A DNA stretch of 64,000 nt from Astropecten irregularis (GCA_963971285.1 OZ020248.1:24759873-24823872), one strand, 5' to 3'; numbered from the stretch's first letter, positions 34,579-47,772 are shown. Numbers and translations are program-made. Notes: generated by a model from the letters alone, not told the origin.

Positions 34579-36237
34579 CCTTATGTACAAATTGAAGGCA
34601 GGCATTGATATTTCCTCTAGGCAAGCCCCTTCATAATTATGTCAATCATGTTAACTGCATGTTGTATAAGATTAATTTTATTTCAAGAAGTCTTTATCTT
34701 GCCAAGATGTGGTGCAATTGAATTTATTTTACATAATAAACGAAATCTTGTTGAAGGGGTATAAAAGCGAACATTTCCATTGTAAATTTGACGACCGGAC
34801 CAACTGTACAAAGTCACTTTAGATTTTTAAAATACAACCAAATTAAAATTTTGAAACTAGCGCTCCAGTTTAAAATAAATACATGGCATACTTGCCAAGT
34901 AAATGCCACTGCCTAAAGATAAAATAAACCATGTGATGTAGGCAAGCAAAATGCAGATATTGAAAGTTCTCCATTATCTTTGCTTTAGTTTTGAAAACAC
35001 TGGTTTTTTGTTTCGAATAATTCCCACCAAGTTATCAGTCTGATACTTTGATATGTATTGAATGTCATATATACCAGCCATTCCAAATCTAATAATTCCT
35101 ACATTTTGTAGGGCATTGTTGGGTTTAGGACATAACCCATGTGTCCACACACATTGACTTTATAAGCATCTGGAAACATGAAGGCCAAGTTGGGGATAAC
35201 CCAAAAATGCGCCATTGGGATACCGCACTGTGCTGAAAATTTGACAGGCAAGTTTGTAAGCCCATTATGGGCATAGTAAGTATTTTACTCGGGACGATTT
35301 GGAGGTGGTTTATTGTCAAATTTATACGAAAAGATATTGCCATTTCATGCAGTTTTGTTTTCGTATTGTTTGTCTTCATATTGAGACATAATAGTGTGTT
35401 GCAGAAGTCCATATAATTCATAGACATGTCTTTGAAGCTACGTGTGTAACAGATATCTGTGATATTGAAACACTGGTAATAATAATAGGCCTGACAGAAG
35501 TAAATGTCCATTCCGGTGACATTCTGTTGTTGTTTACTTTGGAAGAGCCCACTATTCCTATTGTGGTTTAGTTTCTTCTGCGATCTTTTGCGGTTTTAAA
35601 AATCCAGTTTTAATGCAAAATTCCGTACTGAATAAAGGCGACAAGGGACCTAATATAATGTATTTATTTGGCTTTCTGAAAAAGTACCAAGATTCATGAA
35701 TAAATAAATGTATGATAAAATGCTATTAAAATCAGTGTAAGGTTACGAATGTAAAACCGTCAATATTTGGTTCTCGTTCACTAACATTAACCAATATATT
35801 TTTCGTTGAAAAACATTTTCAGACTTAGGGGGAGAATTCATATACATGTAACATGTTTTAGTTGACAGGTAATAGGCCTATACTATACTTTGCCGTAAAA
35901 ACAAAGTGTGATATTGTGTGGCATTTTGTTAATAATAATGTGTTTATTTTGTTATAGGACGAGTATAGGTGGAACTGATTAATAATTTGTACCCATCAAT
36001 TGCAACTCATGAATTTGACAGTGGTACTACATGAACTCGTTGCATAGAATTAATGCATGGTTGTTTACTCATGTCCTGGTTTGATGTCCAGTATGGTTAT
36101 GTTCAGCAGGAATGGGTTTCTTCAAAAACGATCCGATTGTAACTCCGCCCTCTGTTTTGTGAATAAAGAGAGAAGAAAATGCCATTGTTTCAGGATGTTG
36201 TGCTTTTATTTCATGTTCTAAGTAGCCTAGCGGTCTG
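34579..36237. other. Intergenic stretch, nothing recognised
   Basis: AT-rich DNA. A 128-codon frame on the - strand (35125-35511) has no family resemblance and is not accepted as a gene. Confidence 0.4.
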
Positions 36238-36489
36238 AGACCAATTTCATGGAGCTGCTATAAGCGCACAAATTTGCTTAGCACAAAAATGTCTTGCCCA
36301 ATAAAACAAACCACCGCTAAAAAATTTAAATTTCATTTGATATTTTATGGTCAGCAAACAACAGCCAAAGAACAATCACCAGCGATACAAAACATATGGA
36401 AATTTGATTGTTAACCTTGTTTTTATTAAGACAGAAATGTCATGCTTAACAAATGTTTGTGCTAAGCAGCGCCGTGAAATTGGCCCAGG
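36238..36489. mobile_element. MITE, CAGGGGCCAATTTCATA family, copy 2
   Basis: GACCAATTTCATGGAGCTGC at the left and GTGAAATTGGCCCAGG at the right are the family ends; the interior matches 32551-32800 (for example AACAAACCACC and AGACAGAAATGTCATGCTTA). Confidence 0.7.
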
Positions 36490-37320
36490 ACTATAGAGGT
36501 ATTTTGACTTTTGAAGAATTAATTATCAAATTAATTAAATTAGATTTGTTGATACGAGGCGGGGGTGGGGGTTAAGCACATGACCTAAACGGATTTTGTT
36601 ATTAATCCTATTGTCCTCTGCCAATTTATAAGAAGTGTGGAAGAAAGGTTGTTTCTTGATGAGGGAGCACCGATATAAGGACCTCATAAGATATGAATTC
36701 GTCCAGTTTGGAATAAAGTTAAAATCTTCAGGCCCTTTTTAAAATTGCACTCTGTCTGTATTACATGCATGCCCTTCACTGCCATTTTCTTTTCGACCCA
36801 AAATATTTTAATAATAGGCGTATAATATATACGTTGCGAATATCAGTCATGATTATATTATTAATTGAAGTTAACTTTTCTTCTTTTGCGTCAGGCGATT
36901 GAATTTAATTTCTATAATTTACATTGCACGCCGATGGCATTAATTTTTTGTCCATCGGTGTATTTTCAAATTATGTTCTCCCAGGCGTTACCTGCCAGAA
37001 GTTACAATAAAGAGGCCTACACCATTTTTATATTAAACTCACATGTTCATTGGGTCTAAATCGACCTGGAATTTTGATTTGGGTGTCCCATTCAGAGTCT
37101 ATTCCAGCACCCTTAATTTATACAAGAGTTGATCACGTAATGGTGCAGACGTTAATTGAACAATAACTGGAACGTTCCAGTGCTGTAAGCTAGCAGTAGC
37201 TGCATAGTCCCTGGGCAGCAACATTCCATTTCTGTTCCATTGTTGCATGATGCCATGGCTGGGTCGCCCTCAAAGTTAGACTACAGGGCTTTGTTTCCTT
37301 TGCTGCATAAATTATTCAGA
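36490..37320. other. Intergenic stretch, nothing recognised
   Basis: No feature supported between the MITE and the H2B promoter. Confidence 0.4.
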
Positions 37321-37520
37321 TTTCGCGCCACGATCCGGCGCGCCCAGTCTCGGCATTCCAATAGCATTGTTTGACTCGGCAATGCGCGTTAACAACTAAA
37401 GACAGTGGGTCTTCATCTTGGGTTGGCCCAGGTGTAAGAAATTGCTGGCCCAGCCAAAATTTGAAAGAGGGGTTTGCTATAAAAACCGTGGGCTTGCAAT
37501 GCTTCGCCGTCATTCTGCTT
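37321..37520 (+). promoter_or_regulatory. H2B promoter: E2F-like, CCAAT, TATA and initiator
   Basis: TTTCGCGCC at 37321-37329 fits the E2F site, CCAAT lies at 37358-37362, TATAAAAA at 37478-37485, and TCATTCT at about 37510-37516 fits an initiator about 32 bp after the TATA box. This is a compact, canonical pol II promoter in the right place for the H2B gene. An E2F site would favour expression in proliferating or germ cells; that is an inference. Confidence 0.6.
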
Positions 37521-37613
37521 GTTAGCTTCTGAACGTGCTACTTCGTGTATAACCTGGTGTGAAGTTATCCACTGCCTTTCCGCCATTTTATAAGTCGTTC
37601 ATCTATTTTGCCG

Positions 37614-37872
37614 GTGAGTTTCATCAAGGAAGACTTCCAAAGTGTTTGTGCCAATCACGGTTGTCTACTTTAAGCTCGTATTCGCTGTTCGACGGCCATT
37701 TCTCGAATTTCAAGCAGCAACCTACAAAAACTTGTGCCACCATTTTATCCTGCGAACAACTGAAGTCGTGCTATGATCCGATCAACCTAAACCCTTTTTC
37801 GTTCCAGAGTTTTTAGAATTGTTGCATTTCCTTTTGCATTTTCTCATCTCCACAAATTCTTACATTTTGCAG
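37614..37872 (+). other. Probable 5' UTR intron of H2B
   Basis: A strong donor (TTGCCG then GTGAGT at 37614) and a strong acceptor (TTACATTTTGCAG ending at 37872) bracket 259 bp between the promoter and the H2B start codon. Splicing would leave a leader with CACCACCACCACC just before the ATG. No coding frame is affected, so only transcripts can prove it. Confidence 0.5.
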
Positions 37873-37911
37873 ATTTTTCGACACCACCACCACCACCACC
37901 AAAACCTCGAT

Positions 37912-38641
37912 ATGACGAAGGCATCCAGCAGAGCAGCAGCAGCCGCAGGCGAGAAGAAGGTCGCCAAGGTGAAGTCCACAGCCCCGGCGATTGCAGGAGG
38001 CAAGAGGGAAGGTCGCAGGAAAAAGCGAAAGGAGTCCTACAATGTCTACATCTACAAGGTCTTGAAGCAGGTAAAATAGTTTCAGCATTTATCATGTTGT
38101 CCCTGTGGGCCCTACTGTGTGCATCTTGTATTTGCTGAATGTAAGGTTGAGAACTGGATTGAAATCGGAGGAAAGTTGCTTCATCGAAAAGCTGTTTTCA
38201 TTACATTCCCCTTGCCAATGGTTTTATTTGAAATAGAACTAAACTCAAGCTCAGAGTTGTGCATTTATCCAATGAACCATTATTTTTGTGCGTGAATTTC
38301 ACAAATTCTGTCCAACCCAAAGTGCCATTGCGCTAAGCTGCACTCCAAATATTTATTTGGCAGACTCGCTCACAATTTGTGTGTCTCTTCTTTCACGACA
38401 GGTCCACCCAGACACAGGCATTTCCAGCCGTGCCATCAGCATCATGAACAGCTTCGTCAACGACATCTTCGAGCGCATCGCTTCCGAGGCCTCCCGTCTG
38501 GCTCAGTACAACAAGAAGTCCACCATCTCCAGCCGTGAGGTGCAGACCGCTGTCCGTCTCCTCCTGCCCGGTGAGCTGGCCAAACACGCCGTCTCCGAAG
38601 GCACCAAGGCCGTCACCAAATACACCACCACCATCCGATGA
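37912..38641 (+). CDS. H2B: Histone H2B variant, intron-containing (2 coding exons, 132 aa)
   Basis: H2B pairs with H2A in the nucleosome. Coding exons are 37912-38070 (53 codons) and 38402-38641 (79 codons plus TGA); the intron interrupts VLKQ and VHPDTG in phase 0. The N-terminal tail is rich in Ala and Lys ([20 protein letters not shown]) and differs from canonical tails. The basic run GRRKKRKES and the whole histone fold are present ([61 protein letters not shown]). Lys126 is the counterpart of the ubiquitylated K120. The C-terminus TKYTTTIR is unusual. Introns, AATAAA and the lack of a 3' stem-loop are marks of replication-independent histone genes, such as germline or replacement variants. 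It lacks the SPKK repeats of sea urchin sperm H2B. No other histone gene is nearby. Confidence 0.97.
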
Positions 38642-38848
38642 TTCTGACCGGTCACCATTTTGTTTTTTCTCGCCGAGAATAATTCTAAATAATCGGCCTT
38701 CCTTAAGATGATGAAAAAGAAAATGCCCAATTATAAATAATTAGGGCCTATTTAGAAGAAAACTTTGAATATTTAATTAAGTCCATGTTGTAAATAATTG
38801 TATAAATTTGGTTGATGTTGGATGTGTTTACTTTTTTTATGTGTTTGA

Positions 38849-38854
38849 AATAAA
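38849..38854 (+). terminator. H2B polyadenylation signal
   Basis: AATAAA lies about 210 bp after the H2B stop and is followed by a GT-rich stretch (AGTTCGTGTCTTGGACTTTT). I checked the 3' flank up to 39000 and found no GGCTCTTTTCAGAGCC-type stem-loop, so the mRNA is probably polyadenylated. Confidence 0.7.
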
Positions 38855-39557
38855 TTAATGTGAAGTTACAAGTTCGTGTCTTGGACTTTTTTGTTACTGG
38901 TGTTCCTTGTGTTTGTAATTGTTATAAGTTCAGTACATTCCCAAATTAAAGTGATTGTCTAAAAATCTTAACAATGCAGCAAAATATTGATGTCACAACT
39001 TGGGGTTATTACTTTATCTCTAGCAGCCTTTGGGTGCACCACACTAAACAGCTCGAATCAATGCGGCGATCTAATTATCATATTCTGTGTATACTGTCAA
39101 ATGCTTTTTTTTTTAATACGCAATTTGGGGGGTCATGCAAACTAACCGAACTTGAAAATAATTGGGTAGATGAAGGTTCAAACTACCATTTTACAGTATT
39201 CGCCAAAAACTACTGAATGAGCGTTTTTATTTAACTCTAAAGTTGAGGGATTTTACACTAAGATCAACGGGAGTTTATTGAGTGGTCCACCCCTCGGAAA
39301 ATAATTTTATTAAACATGCGCCCTCTATTGACCAAAACCTGACAGACATGTAACATGTGGCTTTAGGAACTTCTATTGATTCGCACTTTAATGAATTATT
39401 TGTACAGCTTGAAAGGAGACCAATTACATACCCTGTCCTTTAACAGACTATGCATATTCTATTTACATGTAAGTCTTCCTAGAATCATGCAGTTCACTTT
39501 CTGCACCGTACGGAAAGCGTGTTCAAGTACAGGCTTACATAGGGCCTAGTGTATTGC

Positions 39558-39806
39558 CAGGGGCCAATTTCATAAAACTGTTAAGCACAAAAATTTGCTA
39601 AGCATGACATTTCTGTCTTAATAAAAACAGGGTTAACAACAAAATTTCAAAGTGTTGTGTATCACTTGTGATTGTTCTTTGGCTGTTCTTTGACTGACCA
39701 TGAATATCAAATGGAATTTTCAATGGTGGTTTGTTTTATTGGGCGAGACATTTTTGTGCTAAGCAAATTTTTGTGCTTAACAGCTAGTTTTATGAAATTG
39801 GCCCCA
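39558..39806. mobile_element. MITE, CAGGGGCCAATTTCATA family, copy 3
   Basis: CAGGGGCCAATTTCATAAAA at the left and TTTTATGAAATTGGCCCCAG at the right are almost perfect inverted ends. The interior is in the opposite orientation to copies 1 and 2. Confidence 0.8.
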
Positions 39807-40240
39807 GATGGGTAACCAAGTGTATGAAAATAAATATCAGCCAGAGGCTGTTTAATCCTATAACCAGGTATCCATCAAAATATGGGATCTTTCATCGCGG
39901 TTCACGGTCACCAGTATTCAGTGGGGCAATCATTTTGAAAGGACGCTGGCTTAATATGGAATGTGGGGAAAGGGGTCATCTATCTACTTATCACAGGGTT
40001 AAGGAATTTCCTTTTGGCCTGATATTATAATCCGTATTGTTAGGTGTGTTTATTAAAGGCATAACTCCATTTCATCCCCTAATCGCATAGAGGGTCATGA
40101 ATATTGCTTGTATTATACATGTACATGTACTGCAGTGACTCGCAATGGGTACTTACTGTACATCATATTGATACCAGTATTGATGAAGATATGTGTTCAT
40201 TTTTCTCGTCTGGTTGGAAGGAACGACAGCTACCCGCGGT

Positions 40241-40588
40241 TTAAAGGTAATACTTTGGTTTTAGTAAAGGAAATGCAGATTAATGGGCAAAAATATCAAG
40301 GAAGATGCGATCATCTGTGAACTTACCTCAGTCCCATACGTTGCCCATCTTCTGAGAAAACAGTGAAAAACAGCCACAGTATTTCTTAAGTCAATTTTCT
40401 CTTTTATTTTGGATCTTTAAAAGATACAAATTAATTTTGGGCATTGGTCTGGATAAATACAGCATTTCAGGCAGACAAACTTTAGCAAGATGTTTCTACC
40501 ATCACCATCTTTATACCCTGTAAGTTATATGGTAAATCTGTGAAGATTTCTGTTTCGGTATGCTACCAAAGTATGATACAACCTTTAA
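40241..40588. mobile_element. TTAA MITE, copy 3 (both ends present)
   Basis: TTAA flanks lie at 40241-40244 and 40585-40588. Ends are AGGTAATACTTTGG and CCAAAGTATGATACAACCT. The interior matches 52328-52697, including ATCTTTAAAAGAT near the centre. Confidence 0.75.
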
Positions 40589-42469
40589 CCCAAAGGCCTC
40601 CTAGTTCCACGGTTTAGTTCGCACAGATATACTATAGGTGAGTGATTCTAATAAGTGGTTGGGTTATTTGGATATAAAGAAATCTATTTTGTCATGTATT
40701 TACACTGATGTGGTTCATCATACTTGTTCTATTTTAGTATAGGGCTATTTTATTAGTCTTCGATTCATGAGTGAGCGAACTTGCTGGTAGGCCCACGTGA
40801 ATTTGGATATGATTTGTGATGTTTTAATTTGATAACATTGAGACCTGGAGCAGTGCTGGGTTCGTGTGGTACATTTATTCATGTCGTGTAATTCTGATGG
40901 TACGTGAACGACACAGTTCGTGCTAACTGCCTACACGTGCAGAATGATGTTGCCGTGCACAGGAGGCGTTTTCTCGACGACGTAAACAATTGATGTTGAT
41001 TTTCTCATGTTGTAGTTCTGTGATTAGCATCATGGAAACTGCATCAAGCAGAAGAAATGTTATATCGGTGAGTGAATTAGTTTGCAATTTATTCATTTGT
41101 TTTAACTTAATTGAATCGTAGGTTATCTGAAGTCTGAATGAATATCAATGAAATGGCAAGTACCTATTATAAATACACCTTATCATGCCCTGCCAGTGTG
41201 TTGCAGGAATTGTCAACCATTGCTTGCCATTCTTTTTGTAATGTTGAGAGTTTCGTGTGAATTAAAAAAAAAATTCTTAGTATAGAAAAATAGAAAATAT
41301 ACCGCAGGAACCCTTTATGAATAATTAAGATAGGCCTACAAGTCGAATTGGGTTCAATCATTGTTAAATCGCGGTTTTTAAATTCAGTCATTCCTCCAGA
41401 TATGTGTTAAAAAAATTACAATTTTGTCTGTCTGTTTGTCCGTTTATTTGTTTGTTTATTTAATTTGCAGTATACTTTACGCGCGATACTATTCGTCAAT
41501 ATCTATATACAGTATAACCGAGACTATGTAACGGTGCAAATTATGGCACAGACAATTTTCAAAGGATGAATGTTTTATACACTTCTTGGTCGTGTTGACC
41601 CTGTGGGCTTGCTTGATCACATGGAGCTGTGGAATTATCATGAACATTCATCCGTGAGCAGGTTTCACAGAACGGTGACACGGTAGGGTGATCAGCGCTA
41701 TTATCACTGTATGGTGATGTCACACATAATTAATTCACACGGATTTAACTCATCAGTGAAATTTTACACACTTTGGACAAAACCCACTCTACGGTTAGCA
41801 CCATACATAGACTCGCCAAAGTCCCTCTTTAGTGTCCGGAATCTGAAGGAAACAATTTGGACAACTTCATTCAATTTTCATATATTTATTAATTTATTTA
41901 TTTATTTATTTATTTACGAAGTGGGGGGGGGGGGGGCTGACTGCATTAGCGCTCTGGCTATTATGTATGGAATGCATTTATTCTTCATTTATCGTTATTA
42001 TCATTTTTTAATTCACGCGGAAATGCGGGACCGCTTTCGATCGGCTCCATTGTCGAGTTGAGCGATTCTGCATGGCAACAAAATGACCGGGGCTGTCATT
42101 ATAAGAAATTCCTCATTCATACATGAATGCGCACATATCGACACCATTGTATTATCGACCGACTCAGTCTTAGGCAGTGTTGCATGAGTGCCCCGTGTAA
42201 TAGCGTCATGCCTCTCTGCATATTATTGGCCTCTGTATATTGTATACGTACTTCAGCTTGAAGGGTTTTGTCATAAATTTGAGCATGTGAACATTGAAAC
42301 GAAAATGTAAGAAAAACTCCAACTTATCTTATAAACAATAGACCTTTTAGACAAGGACTATAAATTACCGAAATGGTTTAGATGCATGTTTTCAGTGTCA
42401 CTGTCAGCATGCAGTGGCCATGAAAAGAATGAATGAAATTTGTGAAAAGCCGATGTAAGGGCCTAGGTG
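40589..42469. other. Intergenic stretch, low-complexity tracts only
   Basis: A TTTA microsatellite (about 41883-41916) and a G run (about 41924-41936) are present. A short frame 41032-41067 (METASSRRNVIS) ends at a strong donor (TCG, GTGAGT) and has an acceptor before it, but no partner exon was found. Confidence 0.4.
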
Positions 42470-42800
42470 TTAAAGGTACAGTATATAATCCACGATTGGA
42501 AAAAACGGCCATAAAACAGCACTCACACTTTGTCTGATCCAATGTGCATGACTATAATAAAAGTGTGAACATTTTAGCTCAATCGGACATCGATTCACGA
42601 GAAAATAGCGACAACCCATCTCAATTTGTCTTCGGTTTTGATCTTACCCCCCAGATCAAAACTGTTTTCGGTCCTTGTTTTACTAATTTCTGGATAAATA
42701 CACCATTTCAGGCAGAAATATTATTTTTAATATGTTTCTACCAGCACCATCTTCATACCCTGAAAGTTATACGTAAATCTGTAAATATTTCTGTCAGTTG
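42470..42800. mobile_element. TTAA MITE, copy 4 (worn)
   Basis: TTAA then AGGTACAG begins it, and the right half (TTCTGGATAAATACACCATT, CACCATCTTCATACCCTG, GTTATACGTAAATCTGT) clearly matches the family. The right terminus is not recognisable. Confidence 0.6.
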
Positions 42801-43750
42801 GGCAATGCTTTATAAAAAAAATCAGTGAACTTTTGCCATAATTTATCTTCACCATTTTATTATAGGCATTACATTTTGCTGGAGACTGATTCACATGGGG
42901 TAACTGTAGGAACGTCAGACAACCATAAACTAGACAATACTGACAATGCTAGACAATGCTGAGAAGGCGCTGTAAATTTCAAAGTTATTTGAAATATTAT
43001 ATAGGCCTATACCATGCAGTATAACCTCGACAACAACAATATGTTTAATCGTTATGGCTTTTTTCCCCCAGTATTTTTGAAACGTGCTCTCGATAGCAAT
43101 CTCGTTATGATTGCCCCAAGCCTCGAGTATCCATATCTGTCAGAAATCATTTTCAGCATGGACCCACAGGTCCGGCCGACCGGTCATCACGGACGTGACC
43201 TTTACCCCGTGGCCCTTAGTAGGTCAAGTTTCCAAATTTGGGACGCTCGTCAAGGTTGATGAAAGTTAACCTCGCCCACTCAAATTCAAAGCTTGCAGTG
43301 TAATATAATTTTTATCTATAGAAAATGTCGACGACTCGAAAATATGAACCATTCCTTGCTCTCGATCGACGTCACGGCGATGATAAAATAACAGTGCAAA
43401 GCCTGATCAGCCAGACGCCATAAATTATGACGTCGCCGGGAGATCTTATTTTGTTACAAAGATTCGATATTAATTGCGTGATTATCACTAGGGAACAATT
43501 ACGTGGTTTTTATTATGTTGTTTTGAAGTTCAGTCGTAAATAGCGAGGACCTTGCTCTATGATGTAACTCTTTATATCATTTCAGACTACAGGCTAGGCT
43601 CGTATAGGGGTGTTTAGCACTCACCATGGAGGAAGGGCCTTATATAATTCCTCCATACACTCACAGTTGAACTTGAAGCGAGTAATCATTCAACCTTCTA
43701 CTAGGAATAGGCCTAAATCCTCTGTAATTTTAATGGGGGATTTGTCATTA
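42801..43750. other. Intergenic stretch, nothing recognised
   Basis: No exon or repeat family supported. Confidence 0.4.
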
Positions 43751-43875
43751 GGCCGTGTCTGAAACGGGCTTCCAAGCTATGGCTAGGCCCATATGTCTGC
43801 ATCCAAATCTGTTGTCTAGAGCTTGGTCCAGGCATCGATCGCTCCATTGGAAATACGCGGAGACACTTAAGACAT
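43751..43875. repeat. GTGTCNGAAACGGGCTTCC repeat, copy 1
   Basis: GGCCGTGTCTGAAACGGGCT begins a block shared with 57551-57675 (AGCTATGGCTAGG, TCCA(T/G)TGGA). It is probably a small MITE; the ends are imperfect. Confidence 0.5.
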
Positions 43876-46800
43876 TATTTTTGTTGACAGCAGTGAAAAT
43901 CCACTGCAATTTAAGTCAAATTTAAGCATTATACTAGTATCCTGAATCACATATCATAATTGGTACAATTACCGAAGATATATACAGTCTTCTCCCTGGC
44001 CCAACACCAAAAGACCTGGCGCAACAGACCTAAGGCGCTATTAAGTAGGCTAAACGGTACCTTTAAAATACTAAGTGAGTCGATTGAGCACCTTTAACAG
44101 AATAATGTGGCATAATACATATACAATAGAAAAATCCGCCCTATACCATTCGTTATTGATCTGCTCATAGTGCCGTATGATTTATTTTCCATCTCGATTA
44201 CGTAACTATGAAATCCCCTCAGAGGCCAGAGTAGAAATTCGCAAGCCATCATACTGCATGTGTACTCGCATCAGTACATACAAAAGGTGGGATTGTCATC
44301 TGCAATACTTGAATGTATGCTGTTTAATAGGTGATCGTCCACACTTTTTGGTTATTAACTGGATCTGCAGGGTCGAGAAAATTGATATCATACAAGGGGA
44401 AACGCCACCTTTATGGTCATGTATATATCTAGTCCTACATGTTTTAATAGATCCATGTTAAGGTATGTAAGGCCTATACTGCGCACATACACAAAGCACG
44501 TGACTGGTCACTGCTCAAGAGGATGTGTACATCACATACCGGTGTTATGCAATACTTTTCACCAGTATTGCATGCCAACGCTCGTTTACATGAGTCCTCG
44601 TTTTTTGTACAGTTCGTGGATATTAACTTCCATATCACGCCTTCAGTCTTGGAATAATACCATCATTAGTTTTCATCTCGGGAGGTCAAAGGCGACCGGA
44701 TCCCCTCCATCTGTTGAATTTACCAAGTTATCCCAAGAACTATACGAACTCTGTCTGTGTATTTGTCTTTGGGGTTGATTTACAGTCAGCAGACACGGCG
44801 ATCGGCCGTTCGGCCACAGCCTGAATATAATTCTAGCATAAATATTTACCGAAAGCATTGCGACATTGGGTGTACTCATTCCTGTCATTCACGTCTCGGC
44901 TATGATCGTCACCACATTGCAACATATCTGCCCGTGGGATATCATCATGCATTGCAGAATGTTGTAGCAACCGGCATGACGTACGTGTGGACTGGCTTCG
45001 AAGGGAATAAGCTTCCATTAGTTCCAATCAACCGAGTTTTCACATACAGAGAAATTAGAGTTAGTTATTTTGCCCACCCCTAGTGCATGTGGTAAGTGGA
45101 ACAACATTGGCAGAGCACGCACGTGGTCGGGCATGGCCTAGCCTACCCGCGATAGACAGTCCAAACACGATTGCATCCTGTAATGTTGTACCGTGGAGGA
45201 ATGGACGTAGCCTACGTGACGAGCGGATGACTTCCATATGTGTGGAATTATTATCGAAGCTCGGGTGAGTTGTTTTGAGAAAAATGTGCACTTGTGCATG
45301 TCGTGTATGAACCGAGAAAAATGTATCATGCAGCATCCCAGGTACAGCGGTAGACCATCCAGTATGTATCATTATTAGACACGATATTATGTTCCCTTTG
45401 GGTCATAATGTTCTCATTATCATATTATTAACGATGGTGTATATTCCTTCATGCATAGCACGGAGCCATCGAACCTGTATTATAAAATGTAATTCGAAGG
45501 CTATACCTCACTGCAGTGTTTGGACGCTTCGTGACGTGAATGTCATGCATGTGGTCTGTGCTCTGTGGATGGTGGAACAGCATTAAATTATTCGTTAAAG
45601 GTGAATTATATGCGCGAATTGTTTTGTTTACGTTTCATTATCTCATCATGGATTCTTCTATGTAGGTTGGAGACGGCTCCACGGTAACTTTTCAACAAGC
45701 AACTGAGGCGAACTGATATTTTTATGACCTGTAGGCCCTAAATATATTTTTCATGAGCTGTCTCATTTCAAAAGTGCGTGACAAACATTTTATTCCATGT
45801 TGAACGATTTTTAACTGTGCTTGGAGTTATGGAGGACGTCAGGCTCTCCTATAACTCCAATCATTTAATTATTTCAGGTCAGTTTATTACTTGTTTATGT
45901 TAACTTGTCACAATTTCAGTTTTACAGTCACTAAGTTTTCAGAATATCCTCTCGAAAACCCATGTTTTAACCAAAAAAGTACGCCCCAATCTGTTTGTAA
46001 TACGAAATATTACTGTTCTGACAGCCGCTTGGTAGACTCGTGGAGGTAGATTGAGTCCTCTTAAGGTAGAATTACCTCAGTTTGTCAGTTTGCCTCGCTT
46101 TCTTCCTGATTTTCGACCCAAGGATTGATAATTTGTTTTCAAGGAGATTCTTCGCACGAGGTAGTTGATAGTGTATGCTGTGCTGGTTCATAGCGGGCAA
46201 CGTAGTTTGTGTACGGATTCGAGTATCGAGTATCCGAGTATATGGCCTAATGCCCCCAAGTACTCAGCCCTATATCCTCTTATCCTATGTCATTCCAGTT
46301 GTCATTCGTAAGGCTTATTTGAAATTCGTCTGTATGGTCCTTGAAGAAGGAGAAGACGACGAAGAAGTGGCTAAGAATGTGAAGATGATAAAGATGAAAG
46401 CGTTTAATCTGATTGCGTTGGATTAGGCAACAGATTTAAGCCACATCACCATACCGGATTAACTGATTGGAGGATGGAGGGGATCATTTTTGGTTTATAG
46501 GCAAGGTATTAATGGTTCTATCTCCATGGTTCTACCTTACGGACTATGAATGGACACTGGCTTATACAATTACAAGTTGCCAGACAAAGCAAGGAGAACT
46601 ATTTTCGTCTTTCTTTCTGTTGACCAAAACTCTATTTCTTTGGATATGATGGTTTTCGAATCCATCAGTAGCTTTAAGGAGTCGCTATTGGTAAATTGAC
46701 TATATGAGACCGAAATCAATTTGCACTATAATTGATTTGACTTGTTCCATGCATGAGTCTTTTATCGATATAGTTTTATTAATATTGGTGTAGTAATGCC

Positions 46801-47427
46801 TGTGGCAGTTACAAGGTCAAGATAATGGCAAAAGGCACCCGCACTAGATAATTATTATAATGGAAATATTTTGACATGGTATCTGCACAGTGAATAGGCC
46901 TATGCATGGTTTTGCTGTGGACGGTGTAAGTAATATGGGTTAAACCATGATTACACTTACACAGCCGAAAGTCCGCATTTGCTGTTTCATTGGCATCAGT
47001 TATTTCGTTTCCGTAGCAATAAGGAAGGGTTTCCATGGCAACCAAGAACTCCACAAACACTTCACTTTCCCGCGGCACAAAAAAAGGTTACCCTAGTTCG
47101 ACGACGTCGGACTTTGTGGCCTAAAGGCACAGATGCTTCTAGCGCATTAGGGTCACTGATATCAAGATTAATCAGTTTTTGATAACTCCCATGGGTCACG
47201 GTCCTTTTGCATCGTGCACCTGAAGAACGCATGAGACAAGCAAGAGCACGTGCCTTAATTACCACGCGCGTGGTATTGATTAGGGCAATCGAAGATCCTT
47301 TGAGCGTAATGACTTTAAGTAATGAATCCAGTCATGAATTACTGCTGAGGCCCTGAATCGCGGCGAGGGGTTCGGAGTGACATCTCGCAGAAAAGAAGGT
47401 TATTGAATTAAATGCGCCGCTGATACT
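43876..47427. other. Intergenic stretch, one small foldback remnant
   Basis: At 45818-45864, TGCTTGGAGTTATGGAGGAC is mirrored by CCTATAACTCCAATCA, a reduced relative of the 2492-2737 foldback. Otherwise no feature could be supported. Confidence 0.4.
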
Positions 47428-47772
47428 AAAGGCCTTTTCACACTGTCTCCTTTTCGATCCGTATTGAAACCAACCCGGATCCGCCCCGGTTCAGCCCGGC
47501 ACGTTTTTGAACTGGATCGAAGAGATGCAACATTCACACTACCTTTATGGTGAACCGGTTCATACAACACAGATCACGGCGCAAAATGCAGTTTGGAACC
47601 GGGTTGAGATTTTCAACCCTGCTCCCTACCAGGGTTGATTTCGATCCGGCTAGGCCGTCCTACCCGGGTTGGCTCAGGGTTGAAAATGTTCAAGTGTGAA
47701 AAGGGTTGAAAAAATTCTCGGGGTTTGATCCGGTTCCAACCCCGAGATTTTGGATAGTGTGAAAAGCCCTTA
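47428..47772. mobile_element. MITE with GGCTTTTCACACT ends
   Basis: AAAGGCCTTTTCACACTGTC at the left mirrors GATAGTGTGAAAAGCCCTTA at the right. The interior has many GATCCGG, CAACCC and GGTTG blocks in both orientations. It is about 345 bp, without a reading frame. Confidence 0.7.

Noticed and set aside
35125-35511. 128-codon frame on the - strand
   Set aside because: AT-rich composition, no splice or promoter support and no family resemblance.
41016-41067. Possible small exon coding METASSRRNVIS, with an acceptor before it and a strong GTGAGT donor
   Set aside because: No partner exon in matching phase was found, and the espin-like exon 1 has stops just upstream of its ATG, so it cannot be joined to coding sequence there.
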